Source: G963662605 sp963662605 (GTDB taxonomy: Bacteria; Bacteroidota; Ignavibacteria; Ignavibacteriales; Ignavibacteriaceae). Taken from it: a stretch of DNA of 64,000 nucleotides. Shown here one piece after another: positions 57,284 to 64,000 of the stretch. The notes below the pieces were generated by a model. That model made no database searches and was not told where the DNA came from. It saw nothing but the letters and a program-made list of their open reading frames with translations. The position numbers were made by a program, and so were the translations under genes. The DNA lies in the NCBI GenBank assembly GCA_963662605.1, contig OY759785.1, positions 3,534,001 through 3,598,000 of the forward strand. The letters are read 5' to 3'. Numbering within the stretch: position 1 is the stretch's first letter; every line of letters begins with the position of its first letter.

Positions 57284-58026
57284 TGAAACGAATACTTGTT
57301 TTCTTTATTATTTCTGCGTTTTTCGTTGCTTCAAGCAATGCACAGTCGGCGGATTCGCTGATGCGTCAGGCTAAATTATCATATCAAAATTTTGAATTCG
57401 AAAGCGCCGTCCATTTATCCCAAACCGCCTTACCGCTTACCCAAAACAAGGCAACGTACCTCGATTTATTGTCCCTCATCGGTATTTCCTATTACAACCT
57501 TTGGAAAGACGATTCCTCTAAAGTCTATTTCACCAGAATATTTGAGGCTGATTCTACATATAGGCTGGATTCCTCAACCGTATCCCCTAAGATCGTATCC
57601 TTTTTCAACGAACAATTGAATCTTTATCAATTAAAGAAAAAAAGCGCCAGCATTGTATTCAGAAGACCGGCAGAAGTATTACCCGGAACGGAAATACTAT
57701 CGCCGATAGCCTCTCTACAGGCGCCTCAAATCAATAAAATGGCATTTCTGCATTCGACGCTGTTCCCGGGATTAGGCCAATTTACCCAGGGAAGTGATAC
57801 AAAAGGCTGGGCTTTCGTTTCGGCCGGATTTGTTTCGCTTGCAAGTTCCATCTACTTCATTATTGACACGAACTCAAAAGCGAAGAAATATCATTCCGCC
57901 AATTCACAAACTGATATAGATAAAGCGTATTCACAATATAACACGGCATATCAACTCAGGAATGTCTCAGTCTCTGTATATCTGGGTACTTGGATTGCCA
58001 ATCTATACGACATCTTTTTTAATTAA
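57283..58026 (+). CDS. DUF5683-like membrane-associated protein with TPR-like N-terminus
   Basis: 247 residues: signal peptide to about residue 21 (SSNAQ), a helical TPR-like stretch (LSYQNFEFESAVHLSQTALPL), a linker, and a C-terminal region with a transmembrane segment and the SxLFPGLGQF pattern (HSTLFPGLGQFTQGSDTKGWAFVSAG) of DUF5683-like proteins. Translationally coupled to the kelch gene (TAATG). Role unknown. Confidence 0.75.
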   Translation: MKRILVFFIISAFFVASSNAQSADSLMRQAKLSYQNFEFESAVHLSQTALPLTQNKATYLDLLSLIGISYYNLWKDDSSKVYFTRIFEADSTYRLDSSTVSPKIVSFFNEQLNLYQLKKKSASIVFRRPAEVLPGTEILSPIASLQAPQINKMAFLHSTLFPGLGQFTQGSDTKGWAFVSAGFVSLASSIYFIIDTNSKAKKYHSANSQTDIDKAYSQYNTAYQLRNVSVSVYLGTWIANLYDIFFN

Positions 58027-58166
58027 GCTCTCACCAAAGCCGCGTAAAAATTACCCTAAATGCGAAATATTTTCGCATCAGACAAGAAGTGCCGATTTTC
58101 ATGATGCCGGTTCTTTCGTTTTCCCTTTGTAATTCCATCTCTTTTCCACATATTAACGTGCCATTT

Positions 58167-58183
58167 TTGGCATATCTATTGAT
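58167..58183 (+). promoter_or_regulatory. Sigma-54-type promoter of the ThuA-like/T9SS gene
   Basis: TTGGCATATCTATTGAT: same TTGGCAT start and TTG spacing as the site at 55987, with -12 half TTGAT. Start expected near 58194, 56 nt before ATG 58250. Confidence 0.5.
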
Positions 58184-58249
58184 AGTTAACACGTTTACAA
58201 TGCTATCGTTCTTTATACACATGTCGAATTAGTTAAGAAAAAGGTTCCT

Positions 58250-59473
58250 ATGGCTAAGTGGTCTAAACTCCTCTCTGTTTTCTTTATTGTATATACAATA
58301 GCGGTCATGCCGCAAAAAAAGTTTTTATTTGATGCAACACATGGGGAAATGGCCGGGAATGCCGATTGGATTATTGACACCGATACCAAGGATAAGCCAC
58401 AGCGCTACCCGACTCCGGATCAGTCCACGGTAACCGCATCTACACCAGAAAATTATTGGACAGGTTCCCTTTCTTCATGGGGAATCGCGTTGGTGAAATT
58501 AGGCCACAAAGTTGAAACTTTGCCCGTTGGGACAGCAATCACTTATGGCAACTCATCAAATGCCCAGGACTTGAGCAACTACGATGTCTTTATTGTGGAC
58601 GAACCAAACAATCAGTTTACCGCCACTGAAAAAACAGCAATCTTGAGCTTTGTCAAAAACGGCGGCGGCTTATTCATGATTTCCGACCACGATAATTCCG
58701 ACCGCGACAATGACGGATGGGATTCACCTGCAATATGGAATGATTTGATGACTTCAAATACAGTACAGACAAATCCTTTCGGTATTTCAATTGATCTCCT
58801 AAGTTTCAACGACAAAACCACAAATATTCTTGCACCTTCGTCTGCCGATCCCGTAATTGCCGGACCGTTGGGAAATGTAACCAAGATGCAGATCAGTGCC
58901 GGTACTACCGCAACCTTAAACACGAGTGTCAACAGCACGGTCAAGGGCTTAATCTGGAAGACCGGAGCAACTAAAGGCGGCACGGCAAGTGTTCTTGCAG
59001 CCCGCGCTGAGTTCGGAACCGGTAGAGTTGTTTTTGTAGGAGACAGTTCCCCTGCCGAAGATACTACTTCACAATCAGGCAATACAACTTATTCAGGTTG
59101 GAGTTTTGAATCGGATGGCTGTCATGCAATGTTCTTCCTTAACGGTTCACAATGGCTCTCCAAGATAACCGGAGGCGTTACCGATGTGCATAATAAAATT
59201 GTTAAATCATCCGACTTTGCGTTAAGTCAGAATTATCCGAATCCGTTCAATCCAACAACAACAATCGGATATAATCTGCCTTCCGGCGGATTTGTCACCC
59301 TCAAGGTTTATGACATGTTAGGGAATGAAGCCGCTTCGCTGGTTAACGAATTCGAATCAGCCGGCAATCACTTTCATGAATTCAATGCCGCACATCTTCC
59401 AAGCGGAACTTACATATACCGTTTGAGCTCCGGCGGATTTTCGGAAACAAGAAAAATGATACTTATGAAATAA
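58250..59473 (+). CDS. Secreted ThuA/GATase1-like protein with T9SS domain
   Basis: 407 residues. A signal peptide (about 1-21, AVMPQ) leads into a glutamine-amidotransferase-like Rossmann domain: LFDATHGE, YDVFIVDEPNN, FVKNGGGLFMISDHDNSDRDNDGW and GRVVFVGDSSPAEDT. This resembles the DUF4350/ThuA-like hydrolase-fold proteins, without the Cys nucleophile of true amidotransferases. Tail SQNYPNPFNPTT from about 325 is the T9SS domain. Monocistronic, behind a sigma-54-like site. Activity unknown; an extracellular sugar-related or structural role is possible. Confidence 0.75.
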   Translation: MAKWSKLLSVFFIVYTIAVMPQKKFLFDATHGEMAGNADWIIDTDTKDKPQRYPTPDQSTVTASTPENYWTGSLSSWGIALVKLGHKVETLPVGTAITYGNSSNAQDLSNYDVFIVDEPNNQFTATEKTAILSFVKNGGGLFMISDHDNSDRDNDGWDSPAIWNDLMTSNTVQTNPFGISIDLLSFNDKTTNILAPSSADPVIAGPLGNVTKMQISAGTTATLNTSVNSTVKGLIWKTGATKGGTASVLAARAEFGTGRVVFVGDSSPAEDTTSQSGNTTYSGWSFESDGCHAMFFLNGSQWLSKITGGVTDVHNKIVKSSDFALSQNYPNPFNPTTTIGYNLPSGGFVTLKVYDMLGNEAASLVNEFESAGNHFHEFNAAHLPSGTYIYRLSSGGFSETRKMILMK

Positions 59474-59508
59474 CGACATATGTCGTAATTATCAACAAGG
59501 TTTAAAAT

Positions 59509-59538
59509 GAAAAACCCCCGTCGCCCGGGGGTTTTTCA
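59509..59538. terminator. Bidirectional terminator
   Basis: GAAAAACCCCCG and CGGGGGTTTTTC arms separate the convergent T9SS and TolC genes; A and T tracts on both sides. Confidence 0.92.
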
Positions 59539-59553
59539 TTTTAAAATTACCCT

Positions 59554-60882
59554 TTACTCCGGTTTCAACAATCCCAGAACATTCAACATGTTCAATTGTT
59601 TATATGTGTAATTTGTCCCGGCTGTTATTTGATTGTTAACAGCCTGAACATAGTCTTTATATGCCGATTGTTGTTCCAAAAACGCTACAGCACCTATTAC
59701 ATACTTCTTGGATTTGACATCCCAAGTTTCCTTTGCCGACTTTGCCGCGAGTTTTGAAACATCCGCCTGCAAAAGCGCTGTTTTAAGTTCCAGCGCTGCT
59801 GTCCGGATCTCACCCTTTATTTCTCGTTCAAGTGCGGAAAGTTCTTCCTGCATATTTTTTTGTTCAACATTAGCCGTCTCCACCGAGCTCTCTGTGCTCC
59901 AATGAGAGAATATAGGCATATTAAGCGACAGCCCCACGCCATACGTTCTCCGGCTGAACATATCGCTGAAATTGACCGCACTTGTCGCAAACGAGTAGTT
60001 TCCGGAAAGCGTCGGATAATACCCGCTCTTTGCAATGTCAATTTTTAATGACGTGTTTTCCAATTTAAGTTTTTCACTGACATAGTCATTCCGGTTGCGG
60101 AATGCCGTTTGGCACAAAGTGTCAAATGATGAATTCTCGCTCAATTGTCCCGCATACAGTGATGAATCAAATGTAAAAGAATAGTTCTTTTCCATATCAA
60201 GAGAGAGATAATTCATCAGTGCAATTTTAGCTTTGGCGAAGTCGTTCTCCGCTTGAATACATGCAAGCCGTGCATTTGCGGTTTGATACTCCTGTGATGA
60301 TACATCAACGCCTGTCACCATACTCAACGCAGCCATTTCCTTAACTTTTTTGAGCAAGTCCTCATTGTACTGATAATTTTCATCCTGAAATTTCAAAATA
60401 CTCTCGTCGTTGACAACCGTAGTGAACAAATTTACCGTTTGCAGAGCGACGTCCTGTTTTTGTTTCTCCAGATCAAGCTTTGCGGATTCAAGTTCATTCT
60501 CCTTTTGGGTAATTGTTTTTAATGACGATAATCCGTCGAACAACGTCACGTTACCGCCAAGTGATAGGTTGAAATTCCTCGAATCTGTTTCCGTGGCACT
60601 GACACTTTGCGTATTGCCTAAATAATCTAACTGCGTTGTGCCTTTGTCATCGGAAATCCGCTGCCAGTTCCAGCCCGCATTCAATCCAAGCGACGGAAGC
60701 AGATTACCATAAGCATTTTTCAGCGAAGCCGAATATGTTGATAAGCTATTCCGGTTTTTTACTAAGGTTGTGTTTTTATTAACCGCGATGGCAACTGCCT
60801 GCCTCAAGGTAATTGTTTCTTGCGCTAACAGACTCATCTGTAAAACGGCAATTACAAAAACTAACCTGATTAAATTTCTCAT
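59554..60882 (-). CDS. TolC-family outer-membrane efflux protein
   Basis: Outer-membrane channel of the tripartite exporter encoded upstream. 442 residues: signal peptide (about 1-20, SLLAQ), two OEP repeats of long coiled-coil helices (QAVAIAVNKNTTLVKNRNSL; EAKSAKETWDVKSKKYVIGAVAF-type segments) and SGNYSF-like strand segments. It is the last gene of the operon, 17 bp from the permease. Confidence 0.92.
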   Translation of the reverse strand: MRNLIRLVFVIAVLQMSLLAQETITLRQAVAIAVNKNTTLVKNRNSLSTYSASLKNAYGNLLPSLGLNAGWNWQRISDDKGTTQLDYLGNTQSVSATETDSRNFNLSLGGNVTLFDGLSSLKTITQKENELESAKLDLEKQKQDVALQTVNLFTTVVNDESILKFQDENYQYNEDLLKKVKEMAALSMVTGVDVSSQEYQTANARLACIQAENDFAKAKIALMNYLSLDMEKNYSFTFDSSLYAGQLSENSSFDTLCQTAFRNRNDYVSEKLKLENTSLKIDIAKSGYYPTLSGNYSFATSAVNFSDMFSRRTYGVGLSLNMPIFSHWSTESSVETANVEQKNMQEELSALEREIKGEIRTAALELKTALLQADVSKLAAKSAKETWDVKSKKYVIGAVAFLEQQSAYKDYVQAVNNQITAGTNYTYKQLNMLNVLGLLKPE

Positions 60883-60899
60883 ACATGTACCTGACTTAT

Positions 60900-62117
60900 T
60901 TATTCGTATCTCAATGCGTCAATCGGATTTAATTCGGAGGCCTTACGAGCCGGGTAGAAGCCGAAGAATACGCCGATAAATACCGCGAAACCAAATGCTA
61001 ATAATATTATTTGTGGTTTAATATAGGCTGTCTGCGATGTGTATTCATTAATCAGATAAGTAATCAAAAACGAAAGCAGAACTCCTATCACGCCCCCGGA
61101 AAAACTCAACACAATTGCCTCTGCTAAAAACTGGCGCAAAATGTCTGATGCTCTGGCGCCGACAGACAGTCGTATACCAATCTCCCGCGTGCGCTCGGTA
61201 ACGGAGACAAGCATAATATTCATGATGCCGATTCCTCCGACTAAAAGTGATACTCCCGCCACTGATGCAAGCAGATAAGTCAACACCCTCGCCGTTTCAG
61301 TCTGCGCTTCGGCTATATCCGACTGATCCTTAATACTAAAATCATCATCTTCGCCCTGCGTCAATCCATGCGACTCACGCATAATGGCTCGCAGTTCTGT
61401 TTGAGCAGCTTCGTTTTTAGCGCTTGATACCGCGCTTGCCTGAATCGAACTGATAAAACGGCCGCCGGACAATCTGTCGAGAACGGTTTTGGATGGAGCG
61501 AGAATAATATCGTCATTACTCGTACCGACTGAGGTTTGACCTTTTGATTTCAGAACGCCGACGATTTTAAAGGGTACATTTTTAATTCGAATTTGCTTTC
61601 CGAGCGGATCCTCGTTGGAGTACAGGTTTTTAACAATTTCGGAACCGATTACACATACTTTAGCCCGCGCTATAATATCCCTGTCGGTAAAAAACTCGCC
61701 GCTTTCCAATGCCCATGCCCGGATGGAGAGATAGTCAGCAGAAACGCCTTGTATCTGCGTAAACCAGTTACCGGTGCCGCCTATTACCTGTCCGCCTGAT
61801 CTAACTAATGGTGAAACACCGGTAATAAGAGTTGCTTCATTTTTTATCTTTTCCGCATCCTCAAGAGTAAACTTGCTGAATGTTCCTGAACCGCCCCGTA
61901 CACCGCTGGAGTTTGATGAACCCGGTGTGATTATTATCAGATTTGAGCCAAGACCTTGTATTTGCTGCTCAACTTTCAACTGGGCACCATCACCGACAGC
62001 AACCATAACAACAACTGCCGCAACTCCGATAATTATTCCCAAGGCAGTCAACAGACTTCTCATTCTTGATTTCAGCAAGCTCTTTATTGCCACTTTCATT
62101 ATGACTTTAATTTTCAT
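60900..62117 (-). CDS. MacB-type ABC transporter permease
   Basis: 405 residues. An N-terminal TM helix (LTALGIIIGVAAVVVMVAVGDGA), the large periplasmic MacB core (about 45-260), and three TM helices of the FtsX domain (GGIGIMNIMLVSVTERTREIGIRLSVGA) are all standard. Overlaps the ATPase gene by 11 bp. With separate ATPase and permease polypeptides it is a LolCDE/MacB-like half system; substrate (antibiotic, lipoprotein, peptide) unknown. Confidence 0.93.
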   Translation of the reverse strand: MKIKVIMKVAIKSLLKSRMRSLLTALGIIIGVAAVVVMVAVGDGAQLKVEQQIQGLGSNLIIITPGSSNSSGVRGGSGTFSKFTLEDAEKIKNEATLITGVSPLVRSGGQVIGGTGNWFTQIQGVSADYLSIRAWALESGEFFTDRDIIARAKVCVIGSEIVKNLYSNEDPLGKQIRIKNVPFKIVGVLKSKGQTSVGTSNDDIILAPSKTVLDRLSGGRFISSIQASAVSSAKNEAAQTELRAIMRESHGLTQGEDDDFSIKDQSDIAEAQTETARVLTYLLASVAGVSLLVGGIGIMNIMLVSVTERTREIGIRLSVGARASDILRQFLAEAIVLSFSGGVIGVLLSFLITYLINEYTSQTAYIKPQIILLAFGFAVFIGVFFGFYPARKASELNPIDALRYE

Positions 62118-62862
62118 CTTCAGAGCCCTTCATGTTCAACTTTTCATATTCCTTATTCGCATCAAGCCGGTCTTTAATAATCACGTCCTTAATCACCTTT
62201 CCGTCCCGAACTTCAACGATCCGTTTCGCGAACAGGGCGAAATCACGCTCATGTGTTACCATTATTATCGTAATGCCTTCGTCGTTGAGCTGCTGAAAAA
62301 GACGGAAAACTTCAATTGATGTTTTACTATCCAGATTTCCGGTAGGCTCATCTGCAAGAATGATCGCAGGATGGTTAACTAATGCCCTCGCGAGCGCCAC
62401 ACGTTGCTGCTGGCCGCCCGAAAGCTGATTAGGCATGTGATCCATCCTGTCATGCAGCCCGACCCGCTCAAGAGCCTGTTTTGCTTCCATGTGGAAATCC
62501 ATATTTTTATGCACGCGATCGTACACAAGCGGGAGCTCAACATTTTCAATTGCGGTGGTGCGGGACAAGAGGTTAAAACCCTGAAACACAAACCCTATCT
62601 TTTGATTGCGGATATCGGCGTATTCAATTTTATTGAACTTACTCGTGTTATGCCCGTCAAGATAGTACTCACCACTCGTCGGCATATCCAAACAACCCAG
62701 TAAGTTCATCAACGTTGACTTCCCGGAACCGGAAGCGCCCATTATTGCGACAAACTCACCTTGCTCCACGGTAAAGTTTATTTTCTTCAGTGCAGGAACT
62801 TCTATTTCCCCGACCAAATATGTTTTTGTGAGGTCTACAGTTTTAATAATTACGTTATTCAT
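62107..62862 (-). CDS. ABC transporter ATP-binding protein (MacB/LolD type)
   Basis: 251 residues. Walker A GASGSGKST, Q-loop VFQGFNLL, signature LSGGQQQRVALARAL, Walker B IILADEPTGNLDS and switch His in MVTHERD. Drives the adjacent permease. Overlap with the permease gene suggests coupled translation. Confidence 0.96.
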   Translation of the reverse strand: MNNVIIKTVDLTKTYLVGEIEVPALKKINFTVEQGEFVAIMGASGSGKSTLMNLLGCLDMPTSGEYYLDGHNTSKFNKIEYADIRNQKIGFVFQGFNLLSRTTAIENVELPLVYDRVHKNMDFHMEAKQALERVGLHDRMDHMPNQLSGGQQQRVALARALVNHPAIILADEPTGNLDSKTSIEVFRLFQQLNDEGITIIMVTHERDFALFAKRIVEVRDGKVIKDVIIKDRLDANKEYEKLNMKGSEDEN

Positions 62863-62885
62863 TGCGTTACTCCGGTGCTGCTATG

Positions 62886-64000
62886 TTACATCATTGGTGG
62901 AGGCGGGCCGTTTTGACTGCCCAATGAATTCGTGGTTTTAGACTTTGTGCTTGTGGTAGAACTTGATGAATCACCGGCATCATCGCTTCCGGTAATTACT
63001 TTTATTCCGACCCTCAACTCGCGGGAATGAACAATTTCCGTATTTTTCCCATCAGTCAATCCTGTTTCCACGGGACTCATTTTTATTTTGCCGGTAGAAT
63101 CATAATAATACACCAACGCCATTGTTGAGGCGGCTTTAGAAGATTTTTTTGAAGCGGCATCATTCATTCCCGGAGGCGGTCCCATTTTTTTCATTTTCGC
63201 TTTAATACTGTCCGGGATGTTTTTAAAGTCATCTTCCATATTTTTCCGGACTTCCTCCTTCAATTTTTCAGATGCCTCAAATCGTAAAGCGCCGTTTGGA
63301 ATTAGCAGAATATCCGATCTGCTGTTAACATAAAAGTCAACAGTGGCCGTCATCCCCGGAAGCAGTAGTTTATCACTATTATCCGCCTGAATGACCACGG
63401 TGTAATTAACAACATTTGATACTGTTGTTGCTTGTAGGCGTATTTGAGTGACTAAACCGTAGAATACCTTATCTGAATATGTCTGAACAGTGAACTTCAC
63501 TTTCTGTCCATCCTTTATTTGCCCAATGTCGCTTTCATCCACGCTGGCGAGAATGCGCATTTTTGAGAGATCCTGCGCAATAGTAAATATCGTTGGGGTT
63601 GATAAGCTTGCCGCAACCGTTTGTCCCTGCTCAACACTTTTATTAATAATTCTTCCGGATATAGGTGCGTGTATGTAAGCATAATTCAGATTCGTTTTTG
63701 CCTTTTCAAGCGATAGCTCGGCAGACTTTAGAGTTGCTTTTGCGGATTCCAGATCAGTTGAGGAGGTAAGTAAATCAGTTTCCGCCAGATATTTTGAGTC
63801 AAATAGTTTTTGATTGCGGTCGTGCAATGCGGATTTTAAGTTATATTCGGCTTTAGCCTTATCCACGTTCGCTTTCGCATCGCGAACCTGAGCGGCAAGT
63901 GTTGTAGTATCAATTACCGCAAGAAGCTGACCTTGTTTAACTTCGCTGTTATAATCAACCAACAATTTTGTGACAATGCCGGAAACCTGCGTTCCCACGT
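62886..64000 (-). CDS. MacA-type periplasmic adaptor (membrane fusion protein), 5' end outside window
   Basis: Links the MacB-type transporter to TolC. The visible 371 residues contain the lipoyl-like hairpin (TQVSGIVTKLLVDYNSEVKQGQLLAVID), a coiled-coil (RDAKANVDKAKAEYNLKSALHD), and beta-barrel segments (GRIINKSVEQGQTVA). Two unusual low-complexity parts are seen: a Met/Pro/Lys-rich insert near residue 275 (KMGPPPGMNDAASKKSSK) and a Ser/Thr-rich tail ending QNGPPPPMM. The N-terminus with its anchor lies beyond the right edge; a GTG at 63998 is not a start. Confidence 0.92.
   Translation of the reverse strand, partial: VGTQVSGIVTKLLVDYNSEVKQGQLLAVIDTTTLAAQVRDAKANVDKAKAEYNLKSALHDRNQKLFDSKYLAETDLLTSSTDLESAKATLKSAELSLEKAKTNLNYAYIHAPISGRIINKSVEQGQTVAASLSTPTIFTIAQDLSKMRILASVDESDIGQIKDGQKVKFTVQTYSDKVFYGLVTQIRLQATTVSNVVNYTVVIQADNSDKLLLPGMTATVDFYVNSRSDILLIPNGALRFEASEKLKEEVRKNMEDDFKNIPDSIKAKMKKMGPPPGMNDAASKKSSKAASTMALVYYYDSTGKIKMSPVETGLTDGKNTEIVHSRELRVGIKVITGSDDAGDSSSSTTSTKSKTTNSLGSQNGPPPPMM

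Overview
The window looks like chromosomal DNA from an Ignavibacteria-like member of the Bacteroidota/Chlorobi group. Four things point there. Ten secreted proteins end in the 'NYPNPFNP' C-terminal domain that type IX secretion (T9SS) recognises. One promoter has the Bacteroidota form TTTG-N20-TAnnTTTG. The ATP synthase genes are split (atpBEFHAG present, atpD/atpC absent). A bactofilin/M23 pair and GWxTD, DUF5683-like and PEGA-kinase proteins are also present. The 16S gene keeps its anti-Shine-Dalgarno end. I cannot search databases, so the taxon is an inference.

Left part (1-14 kb): a partial CrtI-type carotenoid desaturase is divergent from a CarH-like MerR/B12-binding regulator, and the gap between them carries phased TTGTCTAA boxes. 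Next is a pectin-degradation locus of two divergent operons: PL9-PL9-PL1-GH28 on the minus strand and GH28-GH28 on the plus strand. All six products have signal peptides and T9SS tails. A large surface protein with a dockerin-like tail follows.

14-23 kb: two paralogous lipoproteins, a two-gene membrane module with a degenerate phospholipase-D-like domain, and a complete rRNA operon read on the minus strand (16S, tRNA-Ile, tRNA-Ala, 23S, 5S, terminator). 23-34 kb: a T9SS protein, an SBBP-repeat protein broken by an in-frame stop, an S9 peptidase, a SulP transporter and an aldo/keto reductase. After these come a RAYT (REP-associated tyrosine transposase) set among five copies of its two-palindrome repeat, and a small membrane protein behind a strong sigma-54 site.

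34-47 kb (minus strand): nineteen closely spaced housekeeping genes that may form one very long transcription unit. They run lpxL-like, GT9 glycosyltransferase, Sua5/TsaC, M23 peptidase, bactofilin, atpZ, an AtpI-like protein, atpBEFHAG, ffh, rpsP, khpA, rimM, trmD, rplS, and end at a strong terminator. 47-51.6 kb: a GWxTD protein, a short FrhB-like Fe-S protein, a repeat-rich gene-poor stretch, and an IS110-family insertion sequence whose downstream noncoding end folds into nested inverted repeats (bridge-RNA candidate).

51.8-59.5 kb: a lipoprotein, a GAF/sigma-54 activator, a Ser/Thr kinase with PEGA domains, then kelch/T9SS, DUF5683-like and ThuA-like/T9SS genes. Two of these have upstream sites resembling sigma-54 promoters, as does the 148-residue membrane protein at 33.3 kb. 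This suggests a local sigma-54 regulon. 59.5-64 kb: a MacA-MacB-TolC-type tripartite export operon, cut at its 5' end by the window edge.
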